NCBI GenBank assembly: GCA_015486445.1
Contig: WFRT01000088.1
Span: forward strand, 1-5,956
Reading direction: 5' to 3'
DNA length: 5,956 nucleotides
From: Pseudomonadota bacterium
GTDB lineage: Bacteria; Desulfobacterota; Anaeroferrophillalia; Anaeroferrophillales; Tharpellaceae
A program made the position numbers and the translations under genes. The notes beneath the pieces are model-generated. The model had not been told where the DNA came from. It did not search any database and worked only from the letters and a program-made list of their open reading frames with translations. This document shows, one piece after another, positions 1 to 5,022 of this stretch; the stretch's first letter is position 1; each line of letters opens with the position of its first letter.

Positions 1-198
1 CGCAAGCAGCGCGGCCATGACCACGTGCACCCGCTGATGCCGGCGGCAGAGCAAAACCAAGAGACAGGGGTAAGGCGATACGGCCCACAGCAGAAACCCG
101 ACCCCGGCCGCCGTAACCGGCCGGGAAAGACTCATTCCCCCCAGCCCCCCGGTCACCAGGAACCCGAGCAACACCATGACACAGGCAATCTTTTTCAC
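1..198 (-). CDS. Membrane protein of unknown function, 5' part only (runs off the left edge)
   Basis: An open frame runs from a GTG at 198-196 to the window edge, giving 66 residues with no stop. A GGGAGG ribosome binding site lies a few bases upstream of the GTG, and a near-consensus promoter sits at 249-276, so the start is well supported. The protein begins MKKIACVMVLLGFLVTGG. Residues about 4-22 form a first hydrophobic segment, about 31-54 a second one (around GFLLWAVSPYPCLLVLLC), and a third may begin at the cut end (MAALLA). The basic CRRHQR stretch between the second and third segments suggests a cytoplasmic loop. The first segment could be an uncleaved signal anchor. No family is recognised, so function is unknown. 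Base composition is GC-rich like the pheST genes and unlike the NTase and winged-helix genes next to it, so it probably belongs to the native chromosome. The opposite-strand frame here is proline- and histidine-rich and looks non-coding. Confidence 0.72.
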   Translation of the reverse strand, partial: MKKIACVMVLLGFLVTGGLGGMSLSRPVTAAGVGFLLWAVSPYPCLLVLLCRRHQRVHVVMAALLA

Positions 199-248
199 GT
201 AGCCTCCCGCCCGAAAAACCGTCTCTGTCTTCCACCACCTGCTATAAA

Positions 249-276
249 ACTATACTTGAACAAATCGTATTGTCAA
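249..276 (-). promoter_or_regulatory. Sigma70-type promoter of the left-edge membrane protein gene
   Basis: Read on the minus strand, a perfect TTGACA (-35, 276-271) is followed after 16 bases by TATAGT (-10, 254-249, 5 of 6 consensus bases). This predicts a transcript start near 242 and a leader of about 45 nt before the GTG at 198. It is the best-looking promoter in the window. It also implies that the membrane protein gene is transcribed separately from the NTase gene upstream. Confidence 0.75.
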
Positions 277-310
277 TCGAAGAGAATTAATATTCCGCCC
301 AACGACCCCG

Positions 311-340
311 GGTGTAAATTGGTGGACAGACACCATTTTT
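311..340. repeat. Short GGTG/CACC inverted repeat followed by a T-run; possible terminator or dispersed-repeat relic
   Basis: Just past the NTase stop codon the plus strand carries TGGTG (320-324), GACAGA, CACCA (331-335), then TTTTT. GGTGT at 311-315 can pair alternatively with ACACC at 330-334. On the minus strand, the direction of the NTase transcript, the same hairpin is followed only by a short TTT, so it would be a weak terminator there. The GGACAGACACC wording resembles dispersed repeats I recall from several proteobacterial genomes; that link comes from memory and is unverified. Confidence 0.35.
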
Positions 341-343
341 CTA

Positions 344-892
344 TCATTGCTGTTTGATTATAGCTTTGTGTAAATCAAGGAAATCGGAAAAATTCTCCTC
401 GTAACCTTCTTGGCGCGACCATCTTTCGATTTCGGCAAAATCGACCTCTGAATCCGTTGCTACCAGCAAAGCCTGTTCCAGGCATTCCCTATCGCCCCAG
501 TGATAATATGCGGCAAGTCGGTCTTTGACGCAATCAGTAGGAGACAGTGCTCTCAACGTGCCTGTTTCATATTCCAAAACAGATATCTCGATGGGCCTTT
601 CAGATCCAACGGCCAACGGGCCGACTGGAAATTCAATAAAATATCTGGTATCCGGATGCACGAAATAGCGATTTTTTCTGAAAAATTGGATTTCTGCCAT
701 AACTTTTCCCAGTTTACGCCCGCCAACCGGAACGTTTTCGATGAAGTCAAGGTCAAAAGAAAAATATTTGCCTGAAGAATAAATTTCGACGCACCCACCA
801 CCTGTAAGCACCACTTCAATACCATGATTTTGCAGGTGCGAACATACAAATGCAGCTAATTCACCAATGGACATTTCCCTGATTTCTTTCAC
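344..892 (-). CDS. Nucleotidyltransferase-fold protein (AbiEii/MenT-like), candidate toxin of a two-gene module
   Basis: This 182-residue protein probably transfers a nucleotide to a protein or RNA target. It shows the polymerase-beta-type NTase signature: a GGG motif at residues 31-33 (VLTGGGCVEIY), then D47-L-D49 (FSFDLDF) after the expected interval. E87 (FIEF) may be a third acidic residue. A helical C-terminal part follows, with SPTDCVKDRLAAYYHWGD at about 117-134, like the D/K/R-containing helix of AbiEii-type proteins. No membrane segment or signal peptide is seen. The GTG start (892-890) overlaps the TGA of the winged-helix gene by 4 nt, and AAAGGA lies about 9 nt upstream. An internal ATG at residue 7 is a less likely start. 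The coupling to a small DNA-binding protein suggests a toxin-antitoxin or defence pair. The exact family (AbiEii/DUF1814-like or a DUF6036-like group) cannot be fixed by eye, and toxin activity is inferred. Confidence 0.85.
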   Translation of the reverse strand: MKEIREMSIGELAAFVCSHLQNHGIEVVLTGGGCVEIYSSGKYFSFDLDFIENVPVGGRKLGKVMAEIQFFRKNRYFVHPDTRYFIEFPVGPLAVGSERPIEISVLEYETGTLRALSPTDCVKDRLAAYYHWGDRECLEQALLVATDSEVDFAEIERWSRQEGYEENFSDFLDLHKAIIKQQ

Positions 893-1218
893 AGGGGTTT
901 TCCTTTCCGGCGGGGTCTGCGTCTGGTCATCAGCAACCGCTCACGTTCTTCTTCAGGGTAGAATGAAAGCGCCTTGTCCAGCATCTGTCTCAGTTCTTCG
1001 AGGAAAATGAAACGTGGATTGAAGGTGTAGAGCCGAGTTCTACCCACCAGGCGACTGTAAAGCACGCCTCCCAGTTCCAATTTTTCAAACTGGTTCTGTA
1101 TGGTTCTCAAATCAATACCGTAGAATTTTGCGACCTCACGGGGGTAGCCCTCTTTACGCGCATAGATATATAATAATACTTTTTCCTTGTTGACAGTACC
1201 GAAGAGACCTTCGAGCAC
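889..1218 (-). CDS. Small winged-helix DNA-binding protein, candidate antitoxin/autoregulator
   Basis: This 109-residue protein has an N-terminal winged-helix fold at about residues 4-68. The first helix is LFGTVNKEKVLLYIYAR. A second helix (PREVAKFYG) precedes the likely recognition helix (DLRTIQNQFEKLE, about 36-48), and a beta wing (GVLYSRLVGRTRLYTFN) leads to NPRF at 67-70. The second half is a helix (FLEELRQMLDKALSFYP) and a strongly basic tail, RRRPRRKGKPL. The opening resembles the LFG-type winged helix that is often linked or fused to minimal nucleotidyltransferases. The GTG start at 1218-1216 is preceded by a strong GGGAGGGGG ribosome binding site. The gene ends in the 4-nt GTGA overlap with the NTase gene, so the two are translationally coupled. 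A perfect inverted repeat lies 28 nt upstream of the start, fitting autorepression. It lacks the extra C-terminal domain of classical AbiEi. DNA binding is strongly supported; the antitoxin role is inferred. Confidence 0.85.
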   Translation of the reverse strand: MLEGLFGTVNKEKVLLYIYARKEGYPREVAKFYGIDLRTIQNQFEKLELGGVLYSRLVGRTRLYTFNPRFIFLEELRQMLDKALSFYPEEERERLLMTRRRPRRKGKPL

Positions 1219-1244
1219 GGCACCCCCTCCCGTTGTTGCATTGA

Positions 1245-1595
1245 TTACGTCATGTGACGTATATAATCAGTCAAATAGCAAAAGCCCGCAACTTTGTCAA
1301 CAGAGTGTTTTAATTTGGGGCAGAGTGGAATTAAAAGAACTTCACAGCCAACACCCTCCTCGCAAAGCGTCCCCTCCCAGTGGGAATTCTGGTCAACAAC
1401 CAGTTCTTCAAACATATACACTCCGAATAAACTCCATTTTTTTCGCAGTACAGAACGAAAGAGTGGGAGTGGCCAGCTGAATATAGACTGGTAGTTGCCG
1501 GCTTTCCGCGCGGCCTGGATGATTTCTTTAGCCTCTGGCCTCTCTCTTAAAATCAGCAAACCGCCCAAATGTGACTCTTTGGGTGACTCATCCAA
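1245..1595 (-). CDS. Doubtful ORF of 116 codons, unknown; possibly a gene remnant
   Basis: A minus-strand frame from a TTG (1595-1593) to a TAA (1247-1245) could encode 116 residues, and GGGGAGAAT lies just before the TTG. The first third (HLGGLLILRERPEAKEII, then QAARKAGNYQ) looks protein-like. The remainder is cysteine- and tryptophan-rich and resembles translated non-coding DNA. The frame has no upstream stop before the tRNA terminator hairpin, so it could be the tail of something older. It ends inside the palindrome upstream of the winged-helix gene, which fits poorly with both being functional. No family is recognised. It could be a short real gene heading the winged-helix/NTase operon, but chance or a decayed gene seems more likely. 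Confidence 0.22.
   Translation of the reverse strand: MDESPKESHLGGLLILRERPEAKEIIQAARKAGNYQSIFSWPLPLFRSVLRKKWSLFGVYMFEELVVDQNSHWEGTLCEEGVGCEVLLIPLCPKLKHSVDKVAGFCYLTDYIRHMT
1246..1261. promoter_or_regulatory. Operator-like perfect inverted repeat upstream of the winged-helix gene
   Basis: TACGTCA (1246-1252) and TGACGTA (1255-1261) are perfect 7-base inverted arms separated by TG. A wider imperfect symmetry, GATTA (1243-1247) with TAATC (1264-1268), surrounds them. The site lies 28 bases upstream of the winged-helix start codon, between the candidate promoter and the ribosome binding site. The 16-bp size and position fit binding by a dimeric winged-helix repressor, most simply the neighbouring gene product. 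No direct binding evidence is available from sequence. Confidence 0.6.
1272..1300 (-). promoter_or_regulatory. Candidate promoter for the winged-helix/NTase pair
   Basis: On the minus strand a perfect TTGACA (1300-1295) is followed after 17 bases by TATTTG (1277-1272), which matches only 3 of 6 consensus positions. The very AT-rich GATTATATA immediately downstream offers alternative -10 elements without a good -35. Either way transcription would start close to, or inside, the palindrome at 1246-1261, as expected for a repressible promoter. A TATAAT also reads on the plus strand at 1262-1267, but no gene follows it in that direction. Confidence 0.4.
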
Positions 1596-1615
1596 AATTC
1601 TCCCCTTTTCAACGC

Positions 1616-1655
1616 AAAAACGGCCACCTACAAATCAATGTAAGTGGCCGTTTTT
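1616..1655. terminator. Bidirectional intrinsic terminator closing the pheST-ihfA-merR-tRNA unit
   Basis: CGGCCAC (1621-1627) pairs perfectly with GTGGCCG (1644-1650). After one mismatch, TACA (1629-1632) pairs with TGTA (1639-1642) around a six-base loop. The stem is flanked by AAAAA (1616-1620) and TTTTT (1651-1655), so both strands show a GC-rich hairpin followed by a T-run. On the minus strand it lies 5 bases after the encoded CCA of tRNA-Pro and would end that transcript. On the plus strand it could stop transcription heading towards the operon. Confidence 0.92.
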
Positions 1656-1660
1656 ATTGT

Positions 1661-1737
1661 TGGTCGGGACGAGAGGATTCGAACCTCCGACCCCCTGAAC
1701 CCCATTCAGGTACGCTACCAGGCTGCGCCACGTCCCG
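1661..1737 (-). tRNA. tRNA-Pro, anticodon GGG, 3' CCA encoded
   Basis: The minus strand folds as a full 77-nt cloverleaf. The acceptor stem CGGGACG pairs with CGTCCCG, followed by discriminator A and an encoded CCA. The D arm contains GCGCAGCCTGGTAGCG. The anticodon stem CCTGA/TCAGG encloses the loop ATGGGGT, whose anticodon GGG is at 1703-1701. The T arm reads GAGGTTCGAATCCTC. It closely resembles E. coli proL. A GGG anticodon reads CCC and CCU proline codons. It starts 39 nt after the regulator stop codon with no convincing promoter of its own, and a terminator follows at once. It is therefore probably transcribed with the upstream genes and released by RNase processing. Its 3' end faces the AT-rich segment, the usual side for integration of mobile DNA. 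Confidence 0.97.
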
Positions 1738-1776
1738 TTGAACAACTTTTCTGTTTTGTAATTTTTTGTGCCGGTA

Positions 1777-2130
1777 TCAATCCTTCAGGTACTGCCGACG
1801 GAGCAACTTCCGCAGGCTCACCAGATCTTCTTTCAGGCTGGCCAGGCATTCCCGGGCCGTCGGTTCGACGGCGGCGTCGGCCTGGCGTCGCTTGAGTTTT
1901 TTCCGGGTTCCTTCAATGGTATAGCGTTCGCTGTGCAGGCACCGCCGGATCTCGCGAAAAAGTTCGATGTCGCGGCGCCGGTAGAGCCGCTGGCCGGAGT
2001 GTTTTTCCGGCTTGATGACATCGAACTCCTTTTCCCAGTAGCGCAGGACATAGGGCCTGACGCCGACCAGGCGGCTGGCCTCGCCGATGCGGAAATAAAG
2101 CTTGTCCGGGATTTCTCCTGCTGAGGCCAT
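1777..2130 (-). CDS. MerR-type HTH transcriptional regulator, short form
   Basis: This 117-residue protein has a MerR-type winged HTH at about residues 11-80: YFRIGEASRLVGVRPYVLRYW (HTH and start of the wing), then SGQRLYRRRDIELFREI and a third helical part, YTIEGTRKKLK. A charged linker and a short helix (LASLKEDLVSLRKLLRRQ, about 97-113) form the probable antiparallel dimerisation coil. There is no further effector domain and no cysteine pair of the metal-sensing type (only C64 and C95), so the inducer, if any, is unknown. The ATG at 2130-2128 follows an AAGAGAG ribosome binding site. The gene lies 58 nt after ihfA and 39 nt before tRNA-Pro. A MerR-type gene after ihfA in the pheST cluster is, from memory, common in Geobacter-like bacteria. 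Its targets are not evident; promoter remodelling by DNA twisting is the family mode. Confidence 0.93.
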   Translation of the reverse strand: MASAGEIPDKLYFRIGEASRLVGVRPYVLRYWEKEFDVIKPEKHSGQRLYRRRDIELFREIRRCLHSERYTIEGTRKKLKRRQADAAVEPTARECLASLKEDLVSLRKLLRRQYLKD

Positions 2131-2142
2131 CGGCTCTCTTGT

Positions 2143-2158
2143 CCGGAAACTCTTCCGG
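2143..2158. repeat. Perfect 6-bp inverted repeat in the ihfA-merR gap
   Basis: CCGGAA (2143-2148) and TTCCGG (2153-2158) flank a 4-base loop, immediately upstream of the regulator's ribosome binding site on the minus strand. In RNA it would form a short, stable hairpin; in DNA it could be a binding site. No T-run follows, so it is not an intrinsic terminator. Confidence 0.45.
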
Positions 2159-2188
2159 CCTGACTGAGTTTTTCGACCTTCCGTAAAC

Positions 2189-2464
2189 CTACGAGTTGAG
2201 CTGTTCCCGAAGCACGTTGCTGGCCTTGAAACTCAGAACTCGCCGGGCCGAAATGGTAATCTCTTCCCCGGTCTGGGGATTGCGTCCCCGGCGCGGCTTC
2301 TTGTGCTGGATATTGAAGCTGCCAAAACCGGAAATTTTGACGTTTTCACCCTCTTCCAGGGTTTCCTTGATAATATCGAAGATGGTTTCAACAATTTTCG
2401 CAGCTTCCCGCTTGGAAACCCCGATACGTTCGTAAACCAGCTCTACCATGTCGGCTTTTGTCAT
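2189..2464 (-). CDS. ihfA: Integration host factor subunit alpha (IHF/HU family)
   Basis: This 91-residue DNA-architectural protein normally pairs with IHF beta and bends DNA sharply at specific sites. It serves recombination, replication and sigma54 or other distant-activator promoters. The HU/IHF fold is complete. Helices occupy about residues 2-40 (TKADMVELVYERIGVSKREA onwards). The GFGSF motif is at 46-50, and the DNA-grasping arm carries RGRNPQTGEEI at about 59-69. P63 corresponds to the intercalating proline. ISARRVLSFKAS and a C-terminal helix follow. The sequence is closer to IHF alpha than to HU (KISGFGSF, ARRVLSF), and the position directly after pheT matches E. coli pheST-ihfA. The ATG at 2464-2462 follows AGAGGA about 10 nt upstream. 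The start lies 30 nt after the pheT stop, so co-transcription is likely. E. coli ihfA is autoregulated, but no IHF site was identified here. Confidence 0.95.
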   Translation of the reverse strand: MTKADMVELVYERIGVSKREAAKIVETIFDIIKETLEEGENVKISGFGSFNIQHKKPRRGRNPQTGEEITISARRVLSFKASNVLREQLNS

Positions 2465-2494
2465 TACCCGCGATCCTCTTTCACAGCAATCCGT

Positions 2495-4909
2495 TCAGCG
2501 CACTTCGCCGCCGAATTGAGCTTCTATCCCCTTGATTAGTTTGGCAATAATCGCATTAACTTTTTTATCTGTCAAGGTTTTATTGCGATCCTGGAAGGTC
2601 AGGCGGAAAGCCAGGCTCTTTTTTCCGGCCGGCAGGCTCTCGCCCTGGAAGACATCGAAGACCTCGACATTGACAATCAGTTTGTGCTGGCGCCGGATAA
2701 AGTCGAGCATTGCTCCGGCCGCGACCTCCGTTCCGACAAGAAAAGCAAGATCCCGGTAGATGGCCGGGTAGCGAGCCAGTCCCTGGTAGCTGACGGTCTG
2801 CGCTTTAGCCGCACTCAGCAAAGGCTCCAAGGCAATTTCAAAAACCAGGACCTCCTGGTCGAGATCCAGGTTTTCAGCCACCTGGTGATGGAGCCGGCCA
2901 ACCGAACCGACCACCTCGTCCTTAAAAACCACCGCCGCCGCCTGGCCCGGAGTCAGGCAGCCGTAATAACCCTCGGGATCGTATTTGAATTCCAGCCGCA
3001 GGGAATCCGCCAACTCTTCCAGCAAACCCTTGAGGTCGAAGAAGTCAAGTTTCTCATCGGCCCCGGAAAAATGTTCCCGGGCCCGCTTGCCACAGGCGAC
3101 GCCGGCCAGAAAAAGCTCCTCATAAGGCTGTTTTCGGTCCGCCGCCCGAAAGAACCCCCGGCCGATTTCAAACAGCCGGACATCTTTGACGTTGACCCTG
3201 AGGTTGTTTTCGAGGTTGCCAAGCAGGCCGGGCAGCAGGGTCGTCCGCATGACCGCCATCTCCGAACTGATCGGATTTTTCAGCTGGACGAAATCGAAAT
3301 AGCGGCTGGCCGGTGGAAAGCCCAGGAGCCGTACCGCCGCGGGATCGATAAAGCTGTAATTGACGGCCTCGAAATAACCGTAATTTATCAAAACCTGCCG
3401 CAGGCGCCTAAGGTTTACGGTTTCGGGTTCATCGAGAACCGCCGCGGCCGAGATCTTGAGTTCGGTAACCGGAACCCGGTCGTAGCCGTAGAGCCGGGCC
3501 ACCTCTTCGACCAGGTCGACCTCCCGTTCCAGGTCAAAGCGCCAGGGCGGCGGCAGCACCTGCCAGGCTCCCGGCTCATCCTCGACCAGCGCTATCTGCA
3601 GCCGGGTAAAGATATCCCGGATCGCGGCCTCGTCAAGTTCCAGTCCGAGCAGGCGGTTGGCCTGGACCGGGCGGAATGCGATCGGGGACCGCTCGCAGAC
3701 GGCGGGGTCGGGACAGATGTCCAGTACACCGGCCGCCACCCGGCCGGCGGCCAGGGTCTCAAGAAGTTCGGCGGCCCGCGCCGCGGCCCGCGCCGTGGCC
3801 TGGGGATCGACTCCCCGTTCGAAACGGTAGGAGGCTTCGGTCGAGAGGTTCAGGAGTTGGGACGAACGGCGGATCGAGGCGGGGGTGAAAAAGGCGCTCT
3901 CGATCAAAACGTTGCGGGTTTTATCGTTGATTTCCGAATTGAGCCCCCCCATGATTCCGGCAATCGCGACCGGCTCGCGGCCGTCGCAGATCATCAGGGT
4001 TTCGGGATCGATTTTACGCTCGACTCCGTCCAGGGTGGTGAACAGGGTATCTTTTCCGGCCCGGCGAACGACGATGCGGCGCTCGGCCAGCAGGTCGAGG
4101 TCGAAAGCGTGCAGAGGCTGGCCGGTTTCCAGCATGACGTAGTTGGTGATATCGACGACATTGCTGATGGCCCGCACTCCCGCCGCCCGCAGGCGGGTTT
4201 TGAGCCAGAGCGGTGATTCACCCAGAACGATCTCCTCGACGACCCGGCCGACATAGCGGGGACAAAGGTCGGGGTCGGCAATCTCGATGGCGGCAAGGTC
4301 TGCGACCGGCTTTTCCCCGGAGCCCGGCCGGGCTTCCGGCAGGCGCAAGGGGCGCTGGTAGATCGCCGCCAACTCCCGGGCTACGCCGATGACACTCAGG
4401 CAGTCGCCGCGATTGGGCGTGATCTCGAACTCCAGAATCGTATCCTGGAGCTTGAGCAGTTCGATCACCGGTTCGCCCAGGGGCAGGCTGTCGGGCAGGA
4501 TCATGATCCCGGCCGACTCCTCTTCAAGACCGAGTTCGGCCGCCGAGCAGAGCATGCCGGTCGAGGCGACACCCCGGATCCTGGCCTTCTTGATGGTCAT
4601 GCCGTTGGGCAGGCGGGTGCCGACCGGGGCCAGGGCGACCGTATCCCCGGCTTTCATGTTGCTGGCCCCGCAGACGATCTGGAGTTCATTTTCCCCGTCG
4701 CTGACGGTGCAGAGCGAAAGCTTGTCGGCCTCGGGATGGGGCACCAGCCCGGTAATCCGGGCGCTGATCACCTTCTCCAGTCCCGGCGGACAAAGCCGCG
4801 TCATACCGGCCACCTCGAGCCCGGCCAGGGTCAGGCGGGCGGCCGCCTTTTCCGGGTCGATTCCGGCCAGGTCGACAAAATCGGTCATCCAGTTCCAGCT
4901 GATCAGCAT
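2495..4909 (-). CDS. pheT: Phenylalanine--tRNA ligase beta subunit
   Basis: This 804-residue subunit of the (alpha-beta)2 cytoplasmic synthetase binds tRNA-Phe and edits Tyr-tRNA-Phe; catalysis resides in PheS. Length and domain order are those of the long bacterial form. The N-terminal cap begins MLISWNWMTDFV. An EMAP/OB-type tRNA-binding domain spans about 40-150 (ITGLVPHPEADKLSLCTV, QIVCGASN, STGMLCSAAELGL). The B3/B4 editing domain spans about 210-390, with NYVMLETGQPLHAFDLD at 256-272, GGLNSEI at 321-327 and STEASYRFERGVDP at 356-369. The B5 domain lies at about 405-480 (PPWRFDLEREVDLVEEVARL, then YGYDRVP). A non-catalytic synthetase-like core follows at about 490-690. The C-terminal ferredoxin-fold anticodon-binding domain (about 708-802) contains YPAIYRDLAFLV and FRLTFQDRNKTLTDKKVN. 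The ATG at 4909-4907 has AAGGAT about 14 nt upstream, a slightly long spacing. The gene follows pheS after a 113-nt gap containing a hairpin. Confidence 0.99.
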   Translation of the reverse strand: MLISWNWMTDFVDLAGIDPEKAAARLTLAGLEVAGMTRLCPPGLEKVISARITGLVPHPEADKLSLCTVSDGENELQIVCGASNMKAGDTVALAPVGTRLPNGMTIKKARIRGVASTGMLCSAAELGLEEESAGIMILPDSLPLGEPVIELLKLQDTILEFEITPNRGDCLSVIGVARELAAIYQRPLRLPEARPGSGEKPVADLAAIEIADPDLCPRYVGRVVEEIVLGESPLWLKTRLRAAGVRAISNVVDITNYVMLETGQPLHAFDLDLLAERRIVVRRAGKDTLFTTLDGVERKIDPETLMICDGREPVAIAGIMGGLNSEINDKTRNVLIESAFFTPASIRRSSQLLNLSTEASYRFERGVDPQATARAAARAAELLETLAAGRVAAGVLDICPDPAVCERSPIAFRPVQANRLLGLELDEAAIRDIFTRLQIALVEDEPGAWQVLPPPWRFDLEREVDLVEEVARLYGYDRVPVTELKISAAAVLDEPETVNLRRLRQVLINYGYFEAVNYSFIDPAAVRLLGFPPASRYFDFVQLKNPISSEMAVMRTTLLPGLLGNLENNLRVNVKDVRLFEIGRGFFRAADRKQPYEELFLAGVACGKRAREHFSGADEKLDFFDLKGLLEELADSLRLEFKYDPEGYYGCLTPGQAAAVVFKDEVVGSVGRLHHQVAENLDLDQEVLVFEIALEPLLSAAKAQTVSYQGLARYPAIYRDLAFLVGTEVAAGAMLDFIRRQHKLIVNVEVFDVFQGESLPAGKKSLAFRLTFQDRNKTLTDKKVNAIIAKLIKGIEAQFGGEVR

Positions 4910-4929
4910 TGCGGTTCCAAATATCCTTG

Positions 4930-4969
4930 AAAAACTAATTAATTCGCCCCGTTTTTCAACAACGGGGCG
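4930..4969 (-). promoter_or_regulatory. Hairpin with delayed T-run in the pheS-pheT gap
   Basis: On the minus strand CGCCCCGTT (4969-4961) and AACGGGGCG (4953-4945) form a perfect 9-bp stem around the 7-base loop GTTGAAA. An AT-rich stretch, AATTAATTAG, separates it from TTTTT at 4934-4930. The T-run does not directly abut the stem, so this is not a textbook intrinsic terminator. It may be a partial terminator, an RNA-processing or stability element, or a structure affecting pheT translation. The pheT start lies only about 35 nt beyond the stem. Confidence 0.5.
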
Positions 4970-5022
4970 CTAAGATCGAAGTTCCAGGCGGCTGCCGGTA
5001 CCGGGACCCGGCCCGGAATATT

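Larger units (their letters stand above)
1219..1615. other. AT-rich gap of about 400 bases between the tRNA terminator and the winged-helix gene
   Basis: Apart from the palindrome and candidate promoter near its left end, this stretch holds no gene I can defend. It is clearly less GC-rich than pheST. A heptamer GTGACTC occurs twice (1571-1577 and 1583-1589). No copy of the tRNA 3' end and no recognisable insertion-sequence end was seen. A minus-strand open frame spans most of it and is listed separately as doubtful. Confidence 0.5.

Noticed and set aside
25..357. A 110-codon plus-strand frame at the left edge
   Set aside because: It opposes the minus-strand membrane protein gene, which has a promoter, a ribosome binding site and clear hydrophobic segments. 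The plus-strand translation is proline- and charge-rich without a domain and has no ribosome binding site.
1239..1267. Plus-strand promoter with a perfect TATAAT at 1262-1267
   Set aside because: No -35 with acceptable spacing accompanies it (TTGATT is 15 bases away and TTGCAT 20), and no plausible plus-strand gene follows.
1375..1412. CTGGT-CAACA-ACCAG inverted repeat in the AT-rich gap
   Set aside because: The stem is only 5 bp, has no T-run and sits in no meaningful position relative to a gene start; chance is an adequate explanation.
1661..1737. The tRNA 3' end as an attachment site with a duplicated copy nearby
   Set aside because: I looked for a second copy of the T-arm/acceptor sequence in bases 1-1615 and saw none, and no integrase gene is present. 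An integrated element bounded by att repeats is therefore not supported within this window.
2684..4216. A 510-codon plus-strand open frame antisense to pheT
   Set aside because: It lies entirely inside the unmistakable pheT gene on the other strand. Its translation is a low-complexity mix rich in G, R, D and Q with no recognisable domain, as expected from high-GC codon usage leaving the opposite frame free of stops.
4389..4973. A 194-codon plus-strand frame antisense to the start of pheT
   Set aside because: It is a serine- and proline-rich shadow of the pheT N-terminal region with no family resemblance.
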